A stretch of DNA of 51,935 nt from Deltaproteobacteria bacterium (GTDB lineage: Bacteria; Desulfobacterota; Syntrophia; Syntrophales; Smithellaceae): assembly GCA_022710585.1 (NCBI GenBank), contig JAKLGV010000022.1, forward strand, positions 1 through 51,935, in the 5' to 3' direction. Below the pieces are notes generated by a model. It worked only from the letters and a program-made list of their open reading frames with translations. It ran no database searches and was not told the DNA's origin. The number at the start of each line of letters is the position of its first letter. Positions within the stretch are counted from its first letter, which is position 1. A program made the position numbers and the translations under genes. Shown piece after piece: positions 1 to 7,910 of this stretch.

Positions 1-1886
1 GGGTTTGTCAGGAGCTGGAAATCAATTTCCTCTTCTTCGGCGTGATGGGCCTCTTCCGCCCGCGCCGGCATTTCCGCCCGGGAGCGCCGGTAAACCAGAT
101 AAACCTGATCCGCGCCCAGTCGCTTCGCCACCCTCGCGGCGTCCATGGCAACATTACCGCCGCCGATGACCGCAACCTTTTTCCCCATCCGTACCGGGGT
201 GTCGTAATCCGGAAAGAGATAAGCCTTCATCAGGTTTGACCGCGTGAGAAACTCATTGGCCGAATAGACGCCATTGAGGTTTTCACCGGGGATGTTGAGA
301 AAGTAAGGCAGCCCGGCGCCGGTTCCGACAAAGATGGCCTCAAAACCCTGAGCAAAGAGTTCATCAATCGTAACGGTTTGTCCGACAATCACATCCACCT
401 TTATCTTTGCACCGAGCTTACTGACGTAATCCACTTCCCTCTGGACGATGGCCTTCGGAAGACGAAATTCCGGGATGCCGTAAACCAGAACGCCGCCGGC
501 TTTGTGAAGCGATTCAAAAACCGTCACATCATGGCCTTTTTTGGAAAGTTCGCCGGCAACGGTAAGACCGGAAGGTCCCGCGCCGACAACGGCCACTTTC
601 TTCCCGGTCGGTTTGGCTGCTTCAGGCACTCTGATATCGCCATGGTGGGCTTCATAATCGGCAGCAAAACGTTCCAGTCGTCCAATGGCCACCGGTTCGC
701 CTTTCTTGCCCAGAACACATTTTGCCTCGCACTGCGTTTCCTGCGGGCAGACGCGGCCGCATATGGCCGGGAGAGCATTCGTGTCTTTGATCGTATGGAT
801 GGCGCCCATAAAATCACCTTCCGCCATTTGCTTAATGAAAGACGGGATGATAATGTTCACGGGGCAGCCCTCCACGCAGGGCATTTTTTTGCACTGCAGG
901 CAGCGGGAGGCTTCCCGGATCGCATTCTCCCTTGTATAGCCGAGGGCAACCTCGTTAAAGTTCTGAATCCGCTTTTTCGGATCCTGCTCAGGCATTCTTT
1001 CACGCCTTTTCGTTTTCTTCTTCAACTGTTGCGCCTGGAATTCAAGCTTGCACTGATGGTCCCACAGAGCCCGCCGCTCTTCGCGGTTATACATTTTCTG
1101 CCGGTCGATCAGTTCCTTGAAGTCCACCTGATGGCCGTCAAATTCAGGCCCGTCCACGCATACAAATTTCGTTTCCCCACCGATGGTCGCGCGGCAGCAG
1201 CCGCACATACCGGTTCCATCCACCATGATGGTGTTCAGGCTGACGATCGTGCGGATATTGTACGGCCTGGTGACGTCCGTTATGGCGCTCATCATAATCA
1301 CAGGACCGATGCCGACAACTTCGTCAATCTTCTCCCCTTTTTCAATGAGCTCTTTTAAAATATCGGTAACAAAACCATGGTGGCCATAGCTGCCGTCGTT
1401 GGTGGTGACATATAATTGTGCACTGACGGCTTTCATTTCGTCTTCCAGAATCAGCATTTCTTTTGACTTGGCGCCGATGATGGAAATGACCCTATTCCCC
1501 GCCTCATGAAGAGCCTTGGCAATCGGCAGAACCGGGGCAACGCCAACGCCCCCACCCACGCAAACCACGGTCCCGAATTTTTCAATGTGGCTGGGTTTTC
1601 CCAAGGGGCCTACAACATCAAGGATTGTTTGTCCGACTTCGTATTTTTCCATCTTCTGGGTGGATGACCCGACTGCCTGGAAGATGACGCTGATCAGACC
1701 GGCCTCTCTGTCGTGTTCCATCACGGTCAGGGGGATGCGTTCCGCATAATCATCCGCCCGCAGGACGACAAACTGGCCTGCCTGAACTTTCCTGGCAATG
1801 TCGGGTACATAGAGTTTAAAAAGAGTGAGTAAAGGTGCCGGTGTACGTTTTTCGACAATTTCATTTAATTTTAGTTCTCTGGCCAT
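1..1886 (-). CDS. Fused NfnA-NfnB type NADH-dependent ferredoxin:NADP oxidoreductase (partial, C-terminus off the left edge)
   Basis: One uninterrupted frame of 628 visible codons starting at an ATG (1884-1886). Residues 1-260 are a ferredoxin-reductase/PyrK-like module: FAD-binding half, an NAD-binding GGGVGVAP motif near 111-118, and a [2Fe-2S] cysteine set (MCGCC near 227-231, FVC near 241-243). A basic linker (about 280-300) leads directly into a glutamate-synthase small-subunit/NfnB-like module with two 4Fe-4S cysteine groups (CLQCKKMPC near 329-337, CGRVC near 376-380), an FAD motif GAGPSG near 435-440 and an NADPH-binding GGGNVAMDAAR. I read across the junction (around 1000-1140) and found no stop. 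Separate NfnA and NfnB subunits bifurcate electrons between NADH, ferredoxin and NADP; fused forms are often annotated as bifunctional dihydroorotate dehydrogenase B/glutamate synthase. Last gene seen of the sensor-kinase operon (29 bases after the preceding stop). Cytoplasmic. The bifurcating function is inferred from family. Confidence 0.85.
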   Translation of the reverse strand, partial: MARELKLNEIVEKRTPAPLLTLFKLYVPDIARKVQAGQFVVLRADDYAERIPLTVMEHDREAGLISVIFQAVGSSTQKMEKYEVGQTILDVVGPLGKPSHIEKFGTVVCVGGGVGVAPVLPIAKALHEAGNRVISIIGAKSKEMLILEDEMKAVSAQLYVTTNDGSYGHHGFVTDILKELIEKGEKIDEVVGIGPVIMMSAITDVTRPYNIRTIVSLNTIMVDGTGMCGCCRATIGGETKFVCVDGPEFDGHQVDFKELIDRQKMYNREERRALWDHQCKLEFQAQQLKKKTKRRERMPEQDPKKRIQNFNEVALGYTRENAIREASRCLQCKKMPCVEGCPVNIIIPSFIKQMAEGDFMGAIHTIKDTNALPAICGRVCPQETQCEAKCVLGKKGEPVAIGRLERFAADYEAHHGDIRVPEAAKPTGKKVAVVGAGPSGLTVAGELSKKGHDVTVFESLHKAGGVLVYGIPEFRLPKAIVQREVDYVSKLGAKIKVDVIVGQTVTIDELFAQGFEAIFVGTGAGLPYFLNIPGENLNGVYSANEFLTRSNLMKAYLFPDYDTPVRMGKKVAVIGGGNVAMDAARVAKRLGADQVYLVYRRSRAEMPARAEEAHHAEEEEIDFQLLTN

Positions 1887-1915
1887 AATTTCTCCCTTAT
1901 TCATATTGCAGGGCA

Positions 1916-3418
1916 TTATTCCGATGCCCGCTGCTGTTCTTTTTTAACAGGTAATTTTATCGTAAAGGTCGTGCCTTTTCCGACCTCGCTTGCGATATCG
2001 ATGCGCCCGTAGTGTGATTCCACGATTCTCTTCACAATGGACAGCCCCAGGCCTGTTCCGGTTACGTACCTGGTTTCAGGACTGTTGACGCGATAGAACT
2101 CATCAAAAATTCTGGACAGGTGTTCCTTGGCTATTCCAATGCCTGTATCGGCAATCCTGATATTCAGGTAATGGTCGCCCGCATCCGCGGATATTGTAAC
2201 CTTGCCTTTCTTGACATTATAGTTGATGGCGTTCGAGATGAGATTGGTAAACAATACTTCCATTTCCACACGATCCGCTTCCACGAGCGGCAATTTTTCC
2301 TGCAGGTTCGTCTCAAACTGGATTTCATTCGCCTCGCCCCGGTTCTTCAGGAGTTCCACGGTGCCTGCAATAATGCCCGTCACGTCCAGCAATTCCTTTT
2401 TTCGCTCAACCCGCTTACTCTCCATCCTGCTGAATTGAAGAAGGTCATTCACGAGATCGAGGAGCGAGTGGGTTCTGGCTTTGGCCCGCTCCAGCATCTG
2501 GCGATTCGTCCGGGGGTCGGTGCCGGCGGCGCCGCTTAAATAGGCTGAAAGATAACCCTCCACGGCGGAGAGAGGCGCGCGCAATTCATGGGTGACCATG
2601 GAAATAAACTGAGACTTGACCTGATCAAGTTCTTTCATGCTTGTTATATCCCGGAGGGTGCTCACGACGCCGAGTTCCAGGCCGTGTTTGTCCCGGATGA
2701 CGGATACATTGATCATCAGGGTTTTCGGTTCAGGTTCTTTTATCTCTATTTCTTCGGAAATGGCTGTATATTGCGAGGAGTCCGGCAATAAAGCCCTGTC
2801 GATGAGGGCGACCAGGCTTTCTTCGTGAATGATCTCCCCGATATCCCTGCCCGCTTCCAGCTTTCCGTTGAGGTTAAGCATCTTGACTGCCGCGGGATTC
2901 CAGAGAACCAGCTGATGTTCCTTATTCGTCACAAGGATTCCATCCGCCATCGAATTCACGATGGTATGGCTTTTGGATTCCTCGCGGGCGACTTCCAGGA
3001 GATGCTGATCTCTCTCTTCCATGAGCTTCCTGGCCTTCAGGCTAAGAAGCCTTTTTTCGAAACCCCTGTTCACGACGGCGAGAACCTGGTCGGGCGTAAA
3101 CGGCTTCGGTAGATAGTCGTAGGCGCCGTGCTTCATGGCATCAACAGCCGTTTCGATGGTGGCGAATCCGGTAATCACGATCATGATGATTTCCGGGTCG
3201 TACTCCCGAACCTTGTCCATCATATCGAGACCGCCCATGACCGGCATCATCAGATCAACCAAAATGAGGTCATAAGGTTTGGACCCGACGAGCGTGAAGC
3301 CTTCTGCGCCGTTTTCGGCCACATCCACCGCGTGACCTTCACTCGCGAGGATACGGCGGCATCCTTCCCGGATGCCCCGCTCATCGTCAACCACAAGTAT
3401 GTTTGCCGTTTCTGCCAT
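1916..3418 (-). CDS. Hybrid receiver-PAS-histidine kinase
   Basis: 500 residues. Residues 1-120 are a CheY-like receiver (acidic DDE near 11-13, phospho-acceptor Asp near 55 in the VDLMMP motif, conserved KPF near 105). A PAS domain spans about 150-260 (NSMADGILV...WNPAA). The kinase core has H-box HELRAP with His near 277, N-box NLISNAINYN, G1 DTGIGI and G2 TGTGLGLSIV. No membrane segment and no DNA-binding domain are visible, so it is a soluble phosphorelay component. It lies 29 bases after the lone receiver gene and 29 bases before the NfnAB fusion, in the same direction, which suggests one operon. It would accept phosphate on its receiver and act on another protein through its own kinase core; the target is not evident here. 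Confidence 0.9.
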   Translation of the reverse strand: MAETANILVVDDERGIREGCRRILASEGHAVDVAENGAEGFTLVGSKPYDLILVDLMMPVMGGLDMMDKVREYDPEIIMIVITGFATIETAVDAMKHGAYDYLPKPFTPDQVLAVVNRGFEKRLLSLKARKLMEERDQHLLEVAREESKSHTIVNSMADGILVTNKEHQLVLWNPAAVKMLNLNGKLEAGRDIGEIIHEESLVALIDRALLPDSSQYTAISEEIEIKEPEPKTLMINVSVIRDKHGLELGVVSTLRDITSMKELDQVKSQFISMVTHELRAPLSAVEGYLSAYLSGAAGTDPRTNRQMLERAKARTHSLLDLVNDLLQFSRMESKRVERKKELLDVTGIIAGTVELLKNRGEANEIQFETNLQEKLPLVEADRVEMEVLFTNLISNAINYNVKKGKVTISADAGDHYLNIRIADTGIGIAKEHLSRIFDEFYRVNSPETRYVTGTGLGLSIVKRIVESHYGRIDIASEVGKGTTFTIKLPVKKEQQRASE

Positions 3419-3447
3419 CGTCAGCGTTCCGATCCTGTTTATCTTTT

Positions 3448-3852
3448 TTATCCCCGCGCTTTTCTTGCCAGGAGTTCGTTGATTTTCTTTACCAGATCCT
3501 CGGGCGCCAACGGTTTGGAGGCATAATCATCGGTCTTCATCCAGTAGCCGTCAAGTTTCTGAGAGAATTCCGTGCCCGTTTCGCTACCCACTGCCGTAAG
3601 CATCAGGATGGGGATGTGCTTGTAGATCGGATCGGCCTTGATCGTTTTGGCGACGGTAAAACCTGAATCATGTTTTTCCATCATCAGGTCCAGAACAATC
3701 AGGTCCGGATTTTCAGACATGACCCGGTCAATACCCTCGGTACCTGAATAGGCGACAACAACATCGAATCCGTTATTTTCGAGGACGGCCTTATTCAGGT
3801 CAATAAAATCAACATCATTGTCAACCAGTAATATTTTGGCTTTTTCACTCAT
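3448..3852 (-). CDS. Single-domain response regulator (receiver only)
   Basis: About 134 residues from the ATG at 3850-3852, which follows a GGGAG ribosome-binding site; a longer reading from 3876 (eight more residues) lacks such a site. Receiver signature: VDNDVDF near the N-terminus, LIVLDLMM phospho-acceptor region, LTAVG switch Thr and SKPL lysine. No output domain follows, so it is a CheY/Spo0F-like phosphotransfer protein. It sits between an iron-sulfur sensor kinase and a receiver-kinase hybrid, 52 and 29 bases from them, and most simply carries phosphate between them; that order is inference. Confidence 0.88.
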   Translation of the reverse strand: MSEKAKILLVDNDVDFIDLNKAVLENNGFDVVVAYSGTEGIDRVMSENPDLIVLDLMMEKHDSGFTVAKTIKADPIYKHIPILMLTAVGSETGTEFSQKLDGYWMKTDDYASKPLAPEDLVKKINELLARKARG

Positions 3853-3904
3853 GGTTTTTTCTCCCTGCCGTTTCATGAAATTTTAAATGCATATCCGTTT
3901 GTCC

Positions 3905-5950
3905 CTACTTTACCCCTGCCGTCTCCGCAATGGCGGTAACCGGCAGAGTAATAATAAATGTTGTTCCCTTTCCCAACTCTGTTTCAACATCAATTTTTCC
4001 CTGATGACGCTCGACGATGCCGTAAGATATCGCCAATCCCAGGCCCGTTCCTTTTTCCCTGGTTGTAAAAAAAGGATGAAAAAGGTTTGCCATGACCTCG
4101 GGGGTGATGCCCGGACCGCTGTCGGCAATCTTGACCTTCACCTGCATCGAGTCGAAGGTGGTGCTGATCGTTAAGGTGCCGTTGCCCCCCATGGCCTGGG
4201 CGGCATTGAGAATGATGTTGAGAAAGACCTGTTTGAGTTGTGTTTCATCAGCGACGATCGTCTGCATATCCGGAGCCAGGAATTTTTTGATTTCGATGTT
4301 GAGGAATAATGACTGATTGACAATCAGGTTCAACACATCCTCCAGAATATCGTTGACATTGATTTCGTAAACCCGGAGCTTTTTTTCCCTGGCAAAGCTC
4401 AACAGGCCCTGGACGATTTCCTTGGCTCTGTTGGTTTCACTGATAACCAGCGCAATGTCCTCTTTGCGCGAATCATCAGGCGCCAGGCTTTTCTGAAACA
4501 TATGGGAATAGAGCAGAATCGTGCTGAGGGGATTATTGATTTCGTGGGCCACCCCCGCCGCCAATTGACCGATAGACGCCATTTTCTCGGCCCTGATCAG
4601 TTGCGTTTGCGCCTGCTCAAGATCCTGGTGCGATACTTTCAGATCTTCGTGAGATTTTTCCAGCTCATGATAGATTCTTTTGCTTTCCGCCAACAGGTAG
4701 GGCAGACAATATTCCTCATGGGCCATGCCCTGCACAACGGCAATGGCCTTGTCCCGGCACGATGAATAACCACACGCTCTGCAATCCAGGTTTTGGTGCG
4801 GCGGCAGTTTCCCGATTTTCCTGAGCACAACGCCGATCTCTTCTTCCGTCGGCGTCGGCAGCTTTTGCTCCAGGCTCTGAAAGCTTCTGCTCAGATCGAT
4901 ATGCTGGAACCGGTCCAGTTCCGCCATCGCGCCTGAAAAGTCCTGCTTGTCCATTTCCGACTTTGTATATCGGGCCACAATCTGCCGACTGGCGAGGATG
5001 GACAGGTTGCGCTTGGCAAAAGGACCATCAACACAACCATTACAAAAAACGCAATCGAGAAACTTGCCCTGAATATCGCCCTGAGCTAATTGTCCGATCG
5101 CACTGATCGACTGCCTGTTCCCTCCCGTGATGCTGATTTCATCGGAGAGGAAGTCCAGACTTTCCCACATGGTACTGGACAGTCCCCCGATAACCGGGAT
5201 GATTCTGCCCCGGTACGGTCTCGGGCCTTCGAATTCCGTCTCCGGCAGCGTCGCCTGATCGATGCCGGCTTCATGAACAAGTCTGCGTATGTCATCGAAC
5301 GTGATGACCTCGTCAATATATCCCGCCACCTCGGGAGTGACCATTTCTCCCATACGGGCAAAGCAGGAAGTGATGTACACCACTTTCCAATCCGCGCCCT
5401 TGAGCTCGCGTGCAACCTTGCCGACGGCGATCATTGGAGAAACCACCGGGGCAAGGTTTGGAATCAGTTGGGGGTAATATTTCTGGATATAGAAGACAAT
5501 GGCCGGACAAAAAGACGATATGATGGGGGTGATGGTCTCCTCATGAAGCAGTCTGAAATAAACCCTGCTGATGAGGTCGGCCCCGAAAGCCCCTTCCCAG
5601 ACTTCAGCGAATCCTATTTGCTTGAGCGCGCTTACGACCTGTCGCGGCGTCCCCAGCTCGGTTTCAACAGGAAACGCCGGATCCAGGACAGCGACAATGT
5701 TCGTCTTTGCGGCCAAAAAATCCTGCACGTTGGAAAAGCCGTCATGGTAGGTCAGCGCCCCGTGGGGACACATCCTTATGCAGCCTCCGCACATGATGCA
5801 TCGTTCCGCAATAACTTCAAAACCGCTTTTTATTGCTTTGATGGTTTTAGTCGGACAGACCCGGATGCAGTACGAACAGCGGCGACACTTATGTTTATCG
5901 ACATAAATGTCATAGGGATTTTTCGTCCTGTTGAGCGTTACTCTTGACAT
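3905..5950 (-). CDS. Iron-sulfur / [FeFe]-hydrogenase-like sensor histidine kinase
   Basis: 681 residues from ATG 5948-5950; a TTG at 5980 would add ten residues, and neither has a clear Shine-Dalgarno. Domains in order: a two-cluster ferredoxin domain (CRRCSYCIRVCP and CIMCGGCIRMCP, about residues 20-70); a region like the hydrogenase large-subunit C-terminal domain, with SSFCPA, TSCFARMGE and CVFCNGC standing where hydrogenases carry TSCCP, PCxxKxxE and CxxGC; a further 4Fe-4S motif (CRACGYSSC ... YC) as in RnfB-type domains; a coiled coil; then HisKA (AHEINNP), HATPase N-box NIILNAAQAMG, DSGPGI and GTGLGLAIS. No membrane segment. It probably senses cytoplasmic redox or ferredoxin state rather than making hydrogen, because the L1 motif has one cysteine instead of two. 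First gene of the operon that ends in NfnAB. Confidence 0.87.
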   Translation of the reverse strand: MSRVTLNRTKNPYDIYVDKHKCRRCSYCIRVCPTKTIKAIKSGFEVIAERCIMCGGCIRMCPHGALTYHDGFSNVQDFLAAKTNIVAVLDPAFPVETELGTPRQVVSALKQIGFAEVWEGAFGADLISRVYFRLLHEETITPIISSFCPAIVFYIQKYYPQLIPNLAPVVSPMIAVGKVARELKGADWKVVYITSCFARMGEMVTPEVAGYIDEVITFDDIRRLVHEAGIDQATLPETEFEGPRPYRGRIIPVIGGLSSTMWESLDFLSDEISITGGNRQSISAIGQLAQGDIQGKFLDCVFCNGCVDGPFAKRNLSILASRQIVARYTKSEMDKQDFSGAMAELDRFQHIDLSRSFQSLEQKLPTPTEEEIGVVLRKIGKLPPHQNLDCRACGYSSCRDKAIAVVQGMAHEEYCLPYLLAESKRIYHELEKSHEDLKVSHQDLEQAQTQLIRAEKMASIGQLAAGVAHEINNPLSTILLYSHMFQKSLAPDDSRKEDIALVISETNRAKEIVQGLLSFAREKKLRVYEINVNDILEDVLNLIVNQSLFLNIEIKKFLAPDMQTIVADETQLKQVFLNIILNAAQAMGGNGTLTISTTFDSMQVKVKIADSGPGITPEVMANLFHPFFTTREKGTGLGLAISYGIVERHQGKIDVETELGKGTTFIITLPVTAIAETAGVK

Positions 5951-6051
5951 AGTTCGTTTACAAGCCTGGATCAGTATCAAACGGCAGCATTTTCACGCCG
6001 TCATCGGGATCAAGTCGGGAAAAACACTAAGCTCTAAATAAATTTTCGACA

Positions 6052-6079
6052 ATCCTAACTCGATTAGATCAATTGTCAA
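6052..6079 (-). promoter_or_regulatory. Possible second promoter for the sensor-kinase operon
   Basis: Reading the minus strand, TTGACA (6074-6079) is followed after 16 bases by TAGGAT (6052-6057). The -35 is perfect, the -10 matches four of six. It would start transcription about 95 bases before the ATG at 5950. Confidence 0.35.
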
Positions 6080-6258
6080 AGCAAAACGAGCACCATGACG
6101 AAAAACTGCTCCGGACGAACACTTACTGGTTGTGATATGCTAATCACTAATCATGGACAAGCATATTAATCTGTATCTTCTTTGAACGAATCAGCCCCTG
6201 ATCAACACAGATATGTTTAATCTGCGAATATGAAAAGAACTTCCTTTTAGTGGTCGGC

Positions 6259-6287
6259 AGTATAAAAAACGCACTCTTGTGTGTCAA
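6259..6287 (-). promoter_or_regulatory. Near-consensus sigma-70 promoter upstream of the redox operon
   Basis: On the minus strand, TTGACA (6282-6287), a 17-base spacer, then TATACT (6259-6264). This is the best promoter match in the 5951-6427 gap and points at the sensor-kinase gene, leaving a leader of about 300 bases. I saw no recognisable riboswitch in that leader. The rest of the gap (6288-6427, downstream of radA) shows nothing that I can name and no clear terminator for radA. Confidence 0.65.
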
Positions 6288-6427
6288 GAAAATTTTGGCA
6301 ACAGGTCAGGGTATCTCCTGTGAACATATGGGACCAGATCTTGAAATATCAGTTTTTCCCCCGACCGCATTTCCAATCTCTTTCTACATTTGATCCCTTT
6401 TCACACTTCACTTTTAGAATTGGAGTT

Positions 6428-7786
6428 TCACAATAAGCTTTCCAGCATTTCTTTGAGGGAACCGACTTTACAGATTTCTATTTTGGCCGTTTTTTCCAGT
6501 TGAGCCGCGTTTGATTTGGGAATCAGACACCGTGTAAAACCCAGACGAGCCGCTTCTTTGACGCGTATCTCCATCTGCGACACCGCCCGGACTTCCCCGG
6601 CCAGGCCCACTTCCCCAATAACAATGGTCCGGGAGTCAATCGGTCTGTCCAGAAAACTGGATGTCATGGCGGCAACGATGCCGAGATCAACCGCCGGTTC
6701 CTCCACCTTGACCCCGCCGGCCACGTTGATAAATATATCCGATCCGCCCAGGTGCAGGCCGCAGATTTTGTCCAGCACTGCTACCAGCAGTGAAACGCGA
6801 TTGTAATCGACGCCGATGGCTGTTCGCCGCGGAGTTCCGAAACTTGTGGAACTGACCAGCGCCTGAATTTCCACCAGAATCGGCCTGGTTCCTTCGAGAG
6901 ATGGCACAACGACCGAACCGGCAACATTCTGTGGCCGCTCCGCCAGAAAGAAAGTGGAGGGATTGGGAACTTCGATTAATCCCTTCTCCCGCATTTCAAA
7001 AACACCGATTTCATTGGTCGGGCCGAAACGGTTCTTCATTCCCCGGACAATCCGGTAAGAATGAGACGAATCGCCCTCAAAATAAAGCACCGTGTCCACC
7101 ATGTGCTCCAACACTTTGGGACCGGCAATTGAGCCGTCCTTCGTCACATGGCCCACCAGAAAAACAGGGATGCCGTGTTTTTTAGAAAAGAGAATCAGTC
7201 GCGAGGACGTTTCGCGCACCTGCCCGACACTTCCCGGTGCAGACATCAGTTCTGAAGCATAAACCGTCTGAATGGAATCAATGACCACAATGGCCGGAGC
7301 AATGACTTTGATCTGCTCTAGAATTTTTTCCAGGGAGACCTCGACCAGAACAAATAAATCCTTGGCCGCAGCGCCGATCCGGTCACTGCGCAATTTAATC
7401 TGGCTGGCGGATTCTTCACCGGACACGTATAAAACTTTCAACCCTTTCTGCGCCAGGTTGTGCATCATCTGCAGCATCAGCGTGGATTTGCCGATCCCCG
7501 GCTCACCGCCGATCAAAATCGCCGAACCGCCGACAATCCCTCCGCCCAGCACCCGGTCAACTTCCGCAATATTCGTAACGGTTCGCTTGCCGTCTTCGAT
7601 GGGAATTTCCTCAATCGGCAGGGGCTTGCCGTCAAATCGCATCTCCGCGCGGCTGTCGGTCCCCGTATCAACAATCAGTTCCTCGGCAAAGCAATTCCAC
7701 CCGTTACAGGAGGGACATTTCCCCAGCCACTTGGGCGACATATAACCGCAATGCTGACAAAAGAAACCCGTCTTGCTCTTTTTCAA
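6428..7786 (-). CDS. radA: DNA repair protein RadA
   Basis: 452 residues, the usual length. N-terminal zinc finger with cysteines 10, 13, 24 and 27; Walker A GEPGIGKST around 94-102; the RadA signature KNRFGPTNE in the middle; a C-terminal Lon-protease-like domain (residues about 280-452). RadA is a RecA-related helicase acting in branch migration during recombination repair. The start is a TTG (7784-7786) preceded by GGGAG on the minus strand. It stands alone between the HEAT-repeat gene and the redox operon. Confidence 0.96.
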   Translation of the reverse strand: MKKSKTGFFCQHCGYMSPKWLGKCPSCNGWNCFAEELIVDTGTDSRAEMRFDGKPLPIEEIPIEDGKRTVTNIAEVDRVLGGGIVGGSAILIGGEPGIGKSTLMLQMMHNLAQKGLKVLYVSGEESASQIKLRSDRIGAAAKDLFVLVEVSLEKILEQIKVIAPAIVVIDSIQTVYASELMSAPGSVGQVRETSSRLILFSKKHGIPVFLVGHVTKDGSIAGPKVLEHMVDTVLYFEGDSSHSYRIVRGMKNRFGPTNEIGVFEMREKGLIEVPNPSTFFLAERPQNVAGSVVVPSLEGTRPILVEIQALVSSTSFGTPRRTAIGVDYNRVSLLVAVLDKICGLHLGGSDIFINVAGGVKVEEPAVDLGIVAAMTSSFLDRPIDSRTIVIGEVGLAGEVRAVSQMEIRVKEAARLGFTRCLIPKSNAAQLEKTAKIEICKVGSLKEMLESLL

Positions 7787-7801
7787 ATCTTATTTCTCCC
7801 T

Positions 7802-7821
7802 GATAAGGCGCGATAAGGCGC
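7802..7821. repeat. Perfect tandem duplication of a 10-base unit
   Basis: GATAAGGCGC occurs twice in direct succession just upstream of radA (within the radA leader). No function is evident; replication slippage is the simplest explanation. Confidence 0.6.
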
Positions 7822-7910
7822 AAAGAAAAGCACATTTTTCCTGACCCTGTCAATCTGAATCAGTCATCCTTCCTTTCTCTTAAGAAGAAAAGGGATCATC
7901 CATATTTCTT

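Noticed and set aside
378..1358. Long plus-strand frame of 326 codons
   Set aside because: It is the antisense shadow of the NfnAB fusion, whose minus-strand reading contains clear cluster and FAD motifs.
5090..5947. Plus-strand frame of 285 codons
   Set aside because: Lies opposite the sensor kinase; no motif of its own, low complexity of Arg/His/Asp typical of antisense frames.
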